A stretch of 64,000 bases of DNA. Origin: Chitinophaga ginsengisegetis (GTDB lineage Bacteria > Bacteroidota > Bacteroidia > Chitinophagales > Chitinophagaceae). The notes under the pieces are model-generated. The model was not told the origin of the DNA. It made no database searches and worked only from the letters and a program-made list of their open reading frames with translations. The translations under genes and the position numbers were made by a program. The DNA lies in assembly GCF_900168065.1 (NCBI RefSeq), contig NZ_FUZZ01000004.1:496001-560000 (forward strand), given 5' to 3'. Shown here in pieces: positions 27,749-37,300 of this stretch (positions are counted from its first letter, which is position 1; the number at the start of each line of letters is the position of its first letter).

Positions 27749-29146
27749 ATGGGGAAGCAATCAATTATCCGGAATACGCTGTTAGTCATGTTTGGGTGCA
27801 GCAGTTATTTATCCGCCAGCAGTCAGGGTACACAGGCATATGACCCTGAAAAAACCTATGCCGCGCCAACCGAAGAAGCCGTGAAAGCCAATTTATCACA
27901 TTGGCAGGACCTGAAGTTTGGCCTGTTTATGCATTGGGGTACCTACAGCCAGTGGGGTATCGTGGAATCATGGTCGCTTTCCCCGGAAGACTATCCCTTT
28001 ACCAAACGTACAGGCCCCTACGCAGCAAACTGGTTTCAATATAAACAGGCATACGAAAACCTGCAAACCACTTTCAACCCCACCCACTTTAATCCCGATA
28101 AATGGGCCGACGCCGCCAAAGCAGCCGGGATGCGCTATGTAGTGTTTACCACCAAACATCATGATGGCTTCTGCATGTTTGATACGAAGTACACCGACTA
28201 TAAAATTACCAGTGCCAAAACACCTTTTTCATCCAATCCCCGCAGCAATATTTCCCTGGAAATTTTCAACGCCTTCCGTAAAAAAGATTTTATGGCCGGC
28301 GCTTACTTTTCAAAACCCGACTGGCACTCGGAAGATTACTGGTGGTCTTACTTCCCACCGAAAGACCGCCACCAGAGCTATGATAAGAAGGTATATCCCG
28401 AACGCTGGCAACGGTTCTGCGATTTCACCTATAACCAGATCGAAGAACTGATGACCAACTACGGCAAACTGGATCTCCTCTGGCTGGACGGCAGCTGGGC
28501 GGGCATGGATATGAAGCCCATTGTAACAATGGCGCGCAAACACCAGCCCGGCCTGATTGTGGTAGACCGCCACGGCGCAGCAGCATATGTAAACTATCTC
28601 ACCCCGGAACAAAAGATCCCGGATCATTATATCCCCGTTCCGTGGGAAACCTGTATGACGCTGGGCCGCTCCTGGTCGTACATCGTAAAAGAAAATTACA
28701 AACCATCGCGGCAGCTGATACAAATGCTGGTAGACATTGTAGCCAAAAACGGTAACCTGCTGCTCAACATCGGCCCCGGTCCTGATGGCGACTGGCACGC
28801 AGAAGCCTATCAGCGGTTAGCCGATATCGGTAAATGGATGAAAACAAACAGCGAATCTATTTACGGCACCAAACCTGTTGCTCCTTACCGTCAGGATAAA
28901 TGGGCTTTTACAAAAAGTGAGAAAGCCCTTTATCTTTCCTATCTCCCGGCAGAAAAAGAAAATACTTTACCAGCCGCTATCAGCGTGCCTTTGAAAGAAG
29001 TGAACCAGAAAGCAGTCGTCACTTTGCTGGGTGTTAAAAAACAACTGACATGGAAACAAACGGGCGATTCCATCACCATCAGCATTCCGGAAGCCGCACA
29101 GGAACAACTGGCAGGGGAAGCAGTATGGGTTTTTAAAATGAATTAA
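27749..29146 (+). CDS. Alpha-L-fucosidase, GH29
   Basis: 465 residues with an N-terminal signal sequence. The GH29 TIM barrel is unmistakable: FGLFMHWGTYSQWG, VFTTKHHDGFCMFD, and LLWLDGSW with nucleophile Asp247. A C-terminal beta domain completes the usual length. It removes alpha-linked L-fucose from glycan side chains in the periplasm. The 119-bp gap before it, with a hairpin, suggests a second transcription unit or processing point, but it is 10 nt from the esterase gene that follows. Confidence 0.93.
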   Translation: MGKQSIIRNTLLVMFGCSSYLSASSQGTQAYDPEKTYAAPTEEAVKANLSHWQDLKFGLFMHWGTYSQWGIVESWSLSPEDYPFTKRTGPYAANWFQYKQAYENLQTTFNPTHFNPDKWADAAKAAGMRYVVFTTKHHDGFCMFDTKYTDYKITSAKTPFSSNPRSNISLEIFNAFRKKDFMAGAYFSKPDWHSEDYWWSYFPPKDRHQSYDKKVYPERWQRFCDFTYNQIEELMTNYGKLDLLWLDGSWAGMDMKPIVTMARKHQPGLIVVDRHGAAAYVNYLTPEQKIPDHYIPVPWETCMTLGRSWSYIVKENYKPSRQLIQMLVDIVAKNGNLLLNIGPGPDGDWHAEAYQRLADIGKWMKTNSESIYGTKPVAPYRQDKWAFTKSEKALYLSYLPAEKENTLPAAISVPLKEVNQKAVVTLLGVKKQLTWKQTGDSITISIPEAAQEQLAGEAVWVFKMN

Positions 29147-29156
29147 CTATATAGAT

Positions 29157-30419
29157 ATGCCGCTAAGATTGACAGGTGTAATGTTGCTCTTTTTTGTATC
29201 ACTATCATTGCATGCACAAACAGATTCGCTTAATTCCATGCAGGAATACCGCATCCGCCAGGGCTTACCCAACTTTTTTGCGAAGTTGAAATCCGGCGGA
29301 CCGCTCACCATCGCTTACTTTGGCGGCAGTATCACCGCCGCTTCCGGCGGCTGGCGTGATCAATCCGTAAAATGGTTTCAACAGCAGTACCCGCAGGCAC
29401 AAATAAAACAGATCAATGCCGGCGTAGGCGGCACCGGTTCCGACCTCGGCGTTTTCCGGCTGCGCCGCGATGTGTTGTCGCAACAACCCGATCTTGTATT
29501 TGTGGAATTCGCCGTAAACGATGGCGGCCCCTATGTACATCAAACAATGGAAGGAATTGTGCGGCAAATCTGGAAAGCCAATCCATCCACAGACATTTGC
29601 TTTGTATACACCGTGGCCGGTAATATGCTGCCGGTGCTGCAACAGGGACAACTATGGCCCACCATGCTGGCAATGGAACATATTGCACAGCACTATGGCA
29701 TTCCTTCGGTACAACTGGGCATGCAGGTATTGGCGCTGCTGAAGGAAGGCAAACTGGTGTTCCAGGGCAAACCCGATCAGTACCCGGACAAACTCGTTTT
29801 CTCCGGCGACAACATTCACCCCAACACCACCACCGGCCACCGCCTGTACACCGAAGCGCTGGTGCGCGCCATGCAGCAGCTAAGGAACAATGATCAGCCT
29901 TTTAAACACCCCCTTATTGATCCCTATACCAAAGATAACTGGGAAGATGCACAGCTGGTTGCTGTGAAAGACCTGCCCCGGACCGGGCAGTGGATTGATC
30001 TTTCCAACACTAACGACTCCGTAGCGGTTCAATTCCGCCAACGCTTTCCATTGCTTGTTAAAGCCACACAACCCGGATCATCGCTGCAGATAAGATTCAA
30101 TGGGCGCCTGGCAGGTTTATACGACCTGGTAGGCCCCGGTTGTGGGCAATACGACGTAACGATAGATGGACAGGCGGCCAAATCATATCCCCGCTTCGAC
30201 CGCCACGCCGTGTACTACCGCTCACACTACTTTTTCCTGCCCCTGCTCGATGCCGGACCACACACCATTAACCTGGAAGTATCCGCAAAAAAATTAGATA
30301 AAATGGCCATCCTGAAAACAGGCGACAACCAGCCCGGCAACCTGGATAAATATAAAGAAGATGCCTGCTATGCAGGCTGGCTGCTGCTATTGGGCAGCCT
30401 GACAAACCAAAACAAATGA
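29157..30419 (+). CDS. SGNH/GDSL-type carbohydrate esterase
   Basis: 420 residues with a signal peptide (to LHAQ). The SGNH blocks are visible: GGSIT with Ser58, GVGGTGSD for block II glycine, FAVNDGG with the block III asparagine, and DNIHPN for the Asp-x-x-His pair. A C-terminal beta domain follows. The family removes acetyl or other acyl groups from polysaccharides, so the target glycan is probably esterified. Its stop overlaps the start of the FAD oxidoreductase by 4 nt (ATGA), which suggests translational coupling. Confidence 0.88.
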   Translation: MPLRLTGVMLLFFVSLSLHAQTDSLNSMQEYRIRQGLPNFFAKLKSGGPLTIAYFGGSITAASGGWRDQSVKWFQQQYPQAQIKQINAGVGGTGSDLGVFRLRRDVLSQQPDLVFVEFAVNDGGPYVHQTMEGIVRQIWKANPSTDICFVYTVAGNMLPVLQQGQLWPTMLAMEHIAQHYGIPSVQLGMQVLALLKEGKLVFQGKPDQYPDKLVFSGDNIHPNTTTGHRLYTEALVRAMQQLRNNDQPFKHPLIDPYTKDNWEDAQLVAVKDLPRTGQWIDLSNTNDSVAVQFRQRFPLLVKATQPGSSLQIRFNGRLAGLYDLVGPGCGQYDVTIDGQAAKSYPRFDRHAVYYRSHYFFLPLLDAGPHTINLEVSAKKLDKMAILKTGDNQPGNLDKYKEDACYAGWLLLLGSLTNQNK

Positions 30420-32428
30420 TGAAAAAGATTTTAGTGCTGCTATTCCCGTTCTTTAATACAGTACATGCCGCACCACCGGCATACGATATCTGCGTATATG
30501 GCGGCACTTCCGCCGGGGTTATAGCTGCCTACACCGCAAAGATGCTGGGGAAGTCTGTATTGCTGATTGAGCCGGGGAAACATGTAGGCGGACTATCGGC
30601 CGGCGGACTCGGATATACTGATATCGGCAATAAGTACGCGGTTACCGGTCTTGGCCTCAACTTCTACCGCCGCACCGGCAGCTACTACGGTAAATTTGAA
30701 TCGTGGATCTTTGAACCGCATGTAGCGGAAAATATTTTCCTGCAATACCTGCGCTCCGCGAATGTACCGGTGCTGTATGAAAACAGGCTGACTGCCGTAA
30801 AGAAAGAAAAAGGATTTATAAAAGAAATAACGGTTGAGTATAACGGCAACCCACATACGAATACTTTGATCCGGGCAAAGCTGTTTATTGATTGCTCCTA
30901 CGAAGGCGACCTGATGGCAAAAGCTGGCGTGTCCTATGTAGTAGGCCGGGAAGCCAACAGCGTTTACAGGGAAACATTCAACGGGGTGCAGGTAAAAGAA
31001 TCGCAAACGCCACAGCGGGGCAACCAGATCCCCGACGGCATCGATCCCTATAAGATACCGGGAGATTCCACCAGCGGCCTGCTCTGGGGTATCAGTAACG
31101 CCAGCCTGCCACCCACCGGCAGCGGCGATAACAAAGTGCAGGCGTATAACTTCAGGATTTGTCTTACCAACGATCCGGCTAACCGTATTCCCATCACCAG
31201 GCCCGCCCGGTACGATTCCACGAAGTATGAACTGTTGCTTCGCTATATCAGTAAGCTTCCCAATGCATCCGTGCGCGACTTTATGAAATTTGACAGGATG
31301 CCTAACCATAAAACAGATATCAATAATAACGGCGGTTTCTCTACCGATATGATCGGCATGAACTACGACTACCCCGACGGAGATGCAAATACCCGCCGGC
31401 AAATTATACAGGCGCATGAAGATTACGACAAGGGATTGTTATACTTCCTGAGTCAGGACCCGCGGGTACCGGCATCTATGCACCAGTTCATGGCGGAATG
31501 GGGGTATCCTGCGGATGAATACCCCGACAACGGCCACTGGAGCCCGCAGCTATATATCAGGGAAGCCCGCAGGATGACCGGCGAATATATCATGACACAA
31601 GCCAACTGCCAGGGGAAAACAACCGTAAACGATGGCATTGCGATGGCGGCTTATGGCATGGATTCCCACAACACACAGCGGCTGGTGATCAATGGCATGG
31701 CTAAAAATGAAGGAGATGTGCAAAGAGGCGTGGCCGGCCCCTATCCCATTTCCTACCGCGCAATTACGCCCAAAGCCCGTGACTGTAAAAACCTGCTGGT
31801 ACCGGTTTGTTTATCGGCCAGTCATATTGCCTACGGGTCTATCCGTATGGAACCGGTATTTATGGTGCTGGCACAATCTGCCGCTACCGCCGCGGTGGTG
31901 GCGATAAACGGGAATAAGGCCGTGCAGGACATTCCTGTTGACAAGGTACAGCAAATGCTGAAAGACAACCCGCTGGCAGATGGCAGCACCCCGGAAATAC
32001 TGGTGGATAATGCTGATAGTACGCACGTGGTAAAAACAGGCGCATGGCAACTTCAAAAGGGGGAGCATTATGGCCCCGATGCGTATATCAACCGGGCTGG
32101 CAGCGACGGGGCTGCAGCAACGGTCCGTTTTATCCCGCAGGTAAAGGAACCCGGCGACTACCAGGTGTATACCTATGTTTCTGCCAGGGAGAAAGGGATT
32201 TCAGCCAAAACATCCATTACCGTGTTTAACGGCACAGCCAGCGAAGTACAACTGGAAACGGCCGGTATTGCCGTACAGGGACAAACCGGCGGGGAATGGC
32301 TCCCGCTGGGAACCTATCAATTCCGGGAAGGAACCGGCGGATACGTGGAATTCAGTAACAAGGGAGCTAACGGCGCCATAGTAGCGGATGCCGTGGTTTT
32401 TGTACCCGTATCCGGAAATAAAAAATAA
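30416..32428 (+). CDS. FAD-dependent oxidoreductase with golvesin-like C-terminal domain
   Basis: 670 residues, short signal peptide (to VHAA). The dinucleotide-binding start YDICVYGGTSAGVIAAYTAK and GGLSAGGLGYTD fit the FAD_oxidored family often found in Bacteroidota polysaccharide loci and sometimes mislabelled xanthan lyase. The last 130 or so residues (GDYQVYTYVSAREKG, ADAVVFVPV) resemble the golvesin/xanthan-lyase C-terminal beta domain. The reaction is not established; oxidation of a sugar or deoxy-sugar in the periplasm is possible. It closes the run of catalytic genes before the sigma factor. Confidence 0.85.
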   Translation: MMKKILVLLFPFFNTVHAAPPAYDICVYGGTSAGVIAAYTAKMLGKSVLLIEPGKHVGGLSAGGLGYTDIGNKYAVTGLGLNFYRRTGSYYGKFESWIFEPHVAENIFLQYLRSANVPVLYENRLTAVKKEKGFIKEITVEYNGNPHTNTLIRAKLFIDCSYEGDLMAKAGVSYVVGREANSVYRETFNGVQVKESQTPQRGNQIPDGIDPYKIPGDSTSGLLWGISNASLPPTGSGDNKVQAYNFRICLTNDPANRIPITRPARYDSTKYELLLRYISKLPNASVRDFMKFDRMPNHKTDINNNGGFSTDMIGMNYDYPDGDANTRRQIIQAHEDYDKGLLYFLSQDPRVPASMHQFMAEWGYPADEYPDNGHWSPQLYIREARRMTGEYIMTQANCQGKTTVNDGIAMAAYGMDSHNTQRLVINGMAKNEGDVQRGVAGPYPISYRAITPKARDCKNLLVPVCLSASHIAYGSIRMEPVFMVLAQSAATAAVVAINGNKAVQDIPVDKVQQMLKDNPLADGSTPEILVDNADSTHVVKTGAWQLQKGEHYGPDAYINRAGSDGAAATVRFIPQVKEPGDYQVYTYVSAREKGISAKTSITVFNGTASEVQLETAGIAVQGQTGGEWLPLGTYQFREGTGGYVEFSNKGANGAIVADAVVFVPVSGNKK

Positions 32429-32507
32429 ATGAGGGAAACTTAACAAAGAGATATTAACTTTAAGTACACGTTATAGAGATTTTTACCACGTTAATAAGTA
32501 TCTCTTC

Positions 32508-33047
32508 ATGAATAATAATGACGACGGGCTTTTATTGCACCAACTCAAGGAGGGTGATATAAAAGCGTATGAACAGTTATTTAAGAAATACTACAAATCG
32601 CTGAATGTTGACGCTTACTACCTGTTAAAAGATGAAACAGAAGCGGAAGATCAGGTACAATCCCTTTTCATCGAAATATGGGATAAACAACTGTATCTTA
32701 ACATTACCTATTCCGTTAAATCTTACCTCCACACTGCTATCCGTAATAAATGCCTCAGCTTTATTGAGAAGGGAAAAAATGAGCATAAAAGATTTCACGC
32801 ATATGCCAACACACTGGAAGATAAGATCAATGAAAATATTGTCGAGAATAAAGAGACTGCACAACAGATAGACCTTCTCCTGAATGAGCTTCCCAACCAG
32901 CGCTTAAGGGCTTTCAGCCTGGTGTACCTGGAAGACAAAAAGTATAAAGAAGCGGCGGAAGAAATGGGCATCACCATTAACTCTGTTAAAACGCACCTGA
33001 AGCTGGCACTAAAAATCTTACAAAAAAAGTTTGCGGGCTACAAATAA
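32508..33047 (+). CDS. ECF RNA polymerase sigma factor (FecI-like)
   Basis: 179 residues with region 2 (GDIKAYEQLFKKYYKSL, ETEAEDQVQSLFIEIWDK) and region 4 helix-turn-helix (KKYKEAAEEMGITINSVKTHLKLALKIL). It belongs to the Bacteroidota FecI-like group that pairs with a FecR anti-sigma factor and an STN-bearing SusC or FecA receptor. The FecR gene follows after 41 nt, and the only STN transporter in the window starts this locus, so it most likely drives the locus. Confidence 0.93.
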   Translation: MNNNDDGLLLHQLKEGDIKAYEQLFKKYYKSLNVDAYYLLKDETEAEDQVQSLFIEIWDKQLYLNITYSVKSYLHTAIRNKCLSFIEKGKNEHKRFHAYANTLEDKINENIVENKETAQQIDLLLNELPNQRLRAFSLVYLEDKKYKEAAEEMGITINSVKTHLKLALKILQKKFAGYK

Positions 33048-33088
33048 CGATCACCCGTTTTTGCGCAAAAATCGTCTTTAAGTTACAG

Positions 33089-34219
33089 ATGGAAGTAAAC
33101 AGAGAACATATAAGAGCACTACTCTTTGAGAAAATAACCGGATCTATCAGTGAAGAAGATGACCGGCTGGTGACCGCTGCCATTGAAAGTGATGCGGCCG
33201 TAGCTGCTATGTGGCATAACATCCGGCAGGAACTGGACAATGATAAAGGCCGGCGCTTCATAGCCGGTATTGATGAAACACGCGGCTGGAACAACGTAAA
33301 ACCTCAACTGCAATCCCGTTCAAAAATATTCCCCCTGCGGAAATGGCGTATGGCCGCAGCCGTTGCATTGCTGATAATAGCTGCCGGCGGGGCCTGGTAT
33401 TTTTCCGGCAGAAATATTTCTCCCGGGCCACCAGCTTTACCGCTTGCCAAAAACACACTGCAGCTAAGGTTATCGGATGGGAAGGATATTCCGCTGTCCT
33501 CGTCTGCCAGTAATACTATTACGGCCGGTTCCATGAAACTGGTTACCAATGGCAACAGTCTTACCTATACCGCGCCCGAAAACACCACAGATGAATGGGC
33601 CACGCTGATGGTACCGGGAAAACTGGATTATAAAATAGTACTGAAAGACGGCACAGAAGTATGGTTAAACTCACTGTCCAGCCTCCGCTTCCCCTATGCT
33701 TTCAGGGGTAGTAACCGGGAGGTATATCTATCTGGCGAAGCCTATTTTAAAGTAGCAAAAAATGAGCACCAACCTTTTATTGTGCATGCCGGGGAAACAA
33801 CGGTGGAGGTATTGGGCACCTCTTTCAACATCCAGGCATATGAGCCCGGCAACGTCACCACATCGCTCGTAGAGGGCGCTGTAGTAAGCAGCAGAAAGGA
33901 TCTCAAAGTAAAATTATCCCCCGGTTACCAGTCGGTATATGAAGATGGGAAATTTACTACCACTTCTTTTGATACATACAATACCCTGTCGTGGATGGAC
34001 GGCACCACCCATTTCCGTGATGAAAAACTAAGCAGCATTGCCGTGATCATTTCCCGCTGGTTTGAAGTGCCGGTTATATTCGACAACCCAGCCCTGGCCA
34101 ACGAAACGCTGTCCGGCGCCATAGACAAGCGTAAACCACTGGATGTATTCCTTACCAACATTGCTATTTCTTCCGGCGTTCAATATTATTACAAGGGCAA
34201 TGTGCTGCACCTGAAGTAA
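33089..34219 (+). CDS. FecR-family anti-sigma factor
   Basis: 376 residues: a cytoplasmic sigma-binding N-terminus, one transmembrane helix (about 86-108, MAAAVALLIIAAGGAWYF), the FecR periplasmic beta domain (KLDYKIVLKDGTEVWLNS, YFKVAKNEHQPFIVHAG, EVLGTSFNIQAY) and a C-terminal STN-like DUF4974 domain (EKLSSIAVIISRWFEVPV). It holds the sigma factor until the SusC STN domain signals substrate. The pairing with the SusC of this window is inferred from synteny. Confidence 0.93.
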   Translation: MEVNREHIRALLFEKITGSISEEDDRLVTAAIESDAAVAAMWHNIRQELDNDKGRRFIAGIDETRGWNNVKPQLQSRSKIFPLRKWRMAAAVALLIIAAGGAWYFSGRNISPGPPALPLAKNTLQLRLSDGKDIPLSSSASNTITAGSMKLVTNGNSLTYTAPENTTDEWATLMVPGKLDYKIVLKDGTEVWLNSLSSLRFPYAFRGSNREVYLSGEAYFKVAKNEHQPFIVHAGETTVEVLGTSFNIQAYEPGNVTTSLVEGAVVSSRKDLKVKLSPGYQSVYEDGKFTTTSFDTYNTLSWMDGTTHFRDEKLSSIAVIISRWFEVPVIFDNPALANETLSGAIDKRKPLDVFLTNIAISSGVQYYYKGNVLHLK

Positions 34220-34301
34220 TTCATTTTTTACCGTTCACCCATATCCGTAGAATTTAAGTCCTAAAGATGCGTTGTATATTCAGCACTTAAGTTTTACTAT
34301 T

Positions 34302-37300
34302 TTGAAGAACCGTATCATTGCCTCTTTTACCGCCCTCCTGATCGCCCTTGCAGCACATGCACAGGATACCCTCCGCCTGAACGGACCCTGGAAGGTACAA
34401 CCCGCACAATCGCAGGCTATGGCGCCCGATAGCAGCCAGTGGGGTTCCATCACCGCTACAGACTGGAGAAGGATTACCACCGGGAAAAACAAAGCCTGGG
34501 CAAACACGCCGCAGGATAAAGTGAACAGCCTCTGGTATGAACAACAGGTAAACGTTCCGGCTGACTGGCAGTCCCAAAATGTCATCGCTGACTTCAGGCG
34601 GATAGAAGGCGATGCGGTCATCTTTCTTAATCATCAGCGGGTGAGGGAACTGCTCAGGCCCGGTGGTGAAATAAACCTGAGTCCCTTCCTGCGTTACGGC
34701 GCACCAAACACACTTCGCGTTTTTATTACCCGGGATTATAACGGTATCTCCCGGGGTTTTACGGAAGATCCGCTTCGTTATCAGTCGAGGCACGGCAGCG
34801 GGAACATCATCCCCGTATCAGATTGGCCGATGGGCATTACAGCGCCTGTTACCATTATTGCCCGGGCGCCGCAAGCCATCACAGATGTGTTCTGCATTCC
34901 TTCTTTCAGGAATAAATCGCTTACCCTCGAAGTGGAAGTGGACGCCAAAAATATCACCGGCACTTATAATTTGCAGGCGGAGATCATTGATCAACACCAT
35001 ACCCGTGTGCTTACCCTCTCTAATAAAACAATGCAGCTGGTGAACGGGAAACAGGTGTATCGTGTAACCGCAAACTGGCAAAACCCCATCTGTTGGGAAC
35101 TGGACAGTCCTTACCTCTACCAGGCAAAGGTGGTATTAATGCAGGATGGCAAAACGCTTTGCCGCTACCCGGATGTAACCTTTGGGTTCAGGGAAATATG
35201 GACCGCCGGCAACCAGCTTTTTATGAACGGTCACCTCTCCCGCTGGCGGCTTACCGATGTGTATGGCGTCAATCAATATGGCTTGTCGTTTTACCGGCTG
35301 ATCGGCTACAACGTAGGACAATTCCAGCCTCATCACAAACTGTGGTGGCTAAACGATGCAGAAACGCCGCTTCTTAATGAAGACATGCTCAATGAAATGG
35401 ACCGCACGGGAATGGGCTGTACCGTGCCAGGGCCCTCGGTTTCCGTGATACGGGATAAACTGCTGCATGATCCAAAACTGCAGGCCGACTACCAGCAGGA
35501 AGCCGCCTACTTTACACGGCATTACCGTAACCATCCCAGTATCCTCGCCTGGGTGATTGCCATGAACAGCGCCAACCCAAAGTCAAATATCGATCCCGCC
35601 AGGATGGGGAAACGCGATTCCGTTTACTCCACGCAGGGCAAAGTGATAGACCTCGCGTGTACCATCGTGAAAAAGGAAGATCCCACCCGGCTGGTGTTTG
35701 CCCATGCCGATGGCAGCGTGGGCGATATCTCTTCCGCCAACGTATACCTGAATTTTGTACCCCTGCAGGAAAGGGAGGAATGGCCGATGGCCTGGGCGAA
35801 AGAAGGCAATATGCCTTATTCCGCCGTTGAATTCGGACCGCCTTACTGGAATAACTTCTGGAAAGGAAAGCAGTTCCTGCTTACGGAATATTTATCCATG
35901 TACCTCGGCGATGCCGCCTATGCTACTGAAGGAGAGAACGGATTACGGCAAACGATCGCCAAAAGCAATGCTGCCGGCAGCGCTACGTGGGAGCAAATGG
36001 ACTTTCAGCAGTATCCCGGCTTCTGGCGTTTCCAGGAATTGTTTACCCGCAACACCAATCGCGCATGGCGTACCTGGGGCGTAAACGGAGGCTGGCTGTA
36101 CTGGCTGCTGGAAGGCTATGGCAATCCCAACGGGGAAAAGTTGAAAAGCTTCACGCAACGTTACAAATCACTCACCGCCCCGCTAACCGGCAAGCCCGCA
36201 TGGGCCAATCCGCGTTACGATATTTTCCAAGAAGCCAATCAGCCATTACTTGTTTACCTCGCCGGATCGCCGGTACATACCGATAAAACACATACCTTCT
36301 TCGCCGGCGAAACTTTTGAAAAACAGGTAGCCGTGGTATGGGACGGTCCGCATAAGATAGCGCCACAGGCAAAATGGATGCTCAAACAAGGCGATAAAGT
36401 ATTTCAGCAGGGATCGATGTCGCTGGCAGTAAACGGCGGCGAAATAAAGCTGTTCCCGCTTTCCCTGAAGGCGCCGCAGGTAACCACCAGGACGGACATG
36501 CAACTGGTGCTTACCGTTGCCGGGGCAGGCAACGATACTTTTCCGCTCACGGTTTTTCCGCGGCCTGCAGCTGCTGCTGTGAAAGCGCCGGTGTTATTGT
36601 ATGATCCTGCGGGAAAATCGGCTGCTTCACTGAAGCAGCTGGGCATACAATATTCCGCTTGGGAAAAGGGCAGCCACATTTCCCCGGACGCTGTATTAGT
36701 GATAGGCCGTGAAGCCCTGCAGCCGGGCGATACGCTGCCTTATACAGAGAAGGATGTGGCCGCAGGGTTACGTGTGGTGATCCTGGAACAACAACCCACC
36801 GTATGGGAAGGTATGGGTTTTGAAACGATAGAAACGATGCCGCGCTATACGTTTATCCGTGACCGGGAGAGCCCCCTCCTCGCAGGGTTGCAGCCAGCAG
36901 ATATGATCAACTGGCGGGGCAGTCCCGATCTGCTGCCGGAAGGCAAACAGGCAAAAAGCTATGATACACAACATGCACCTAAATGGACCAATCGCCACGC
37001 CGTTGCCTCCGTAGCGCTGAAAACCCCTGAGGTGGCCGGTTTCACGCCCATCCTGCAAACTGAATTTGACATGGCATATACGCCTTTGCTGGAATGGCGC
37101 TATGGTAAAGGCAAAGTTACTTTCTGTTCACTGGACCTCACTGGCCGCGTGGGCGCTGATCCCGCTGCCACCCTGCTGGCAAAAAACCTGTTTACTTCAC
37201 AACAACCATCCCTTCCCGGATTACGTGATGTATATTATACCGGCGACAGCACCGGCAGGCAACTGCTCCTCAACGCAGGCATCAGCTTCCGCGATGGACC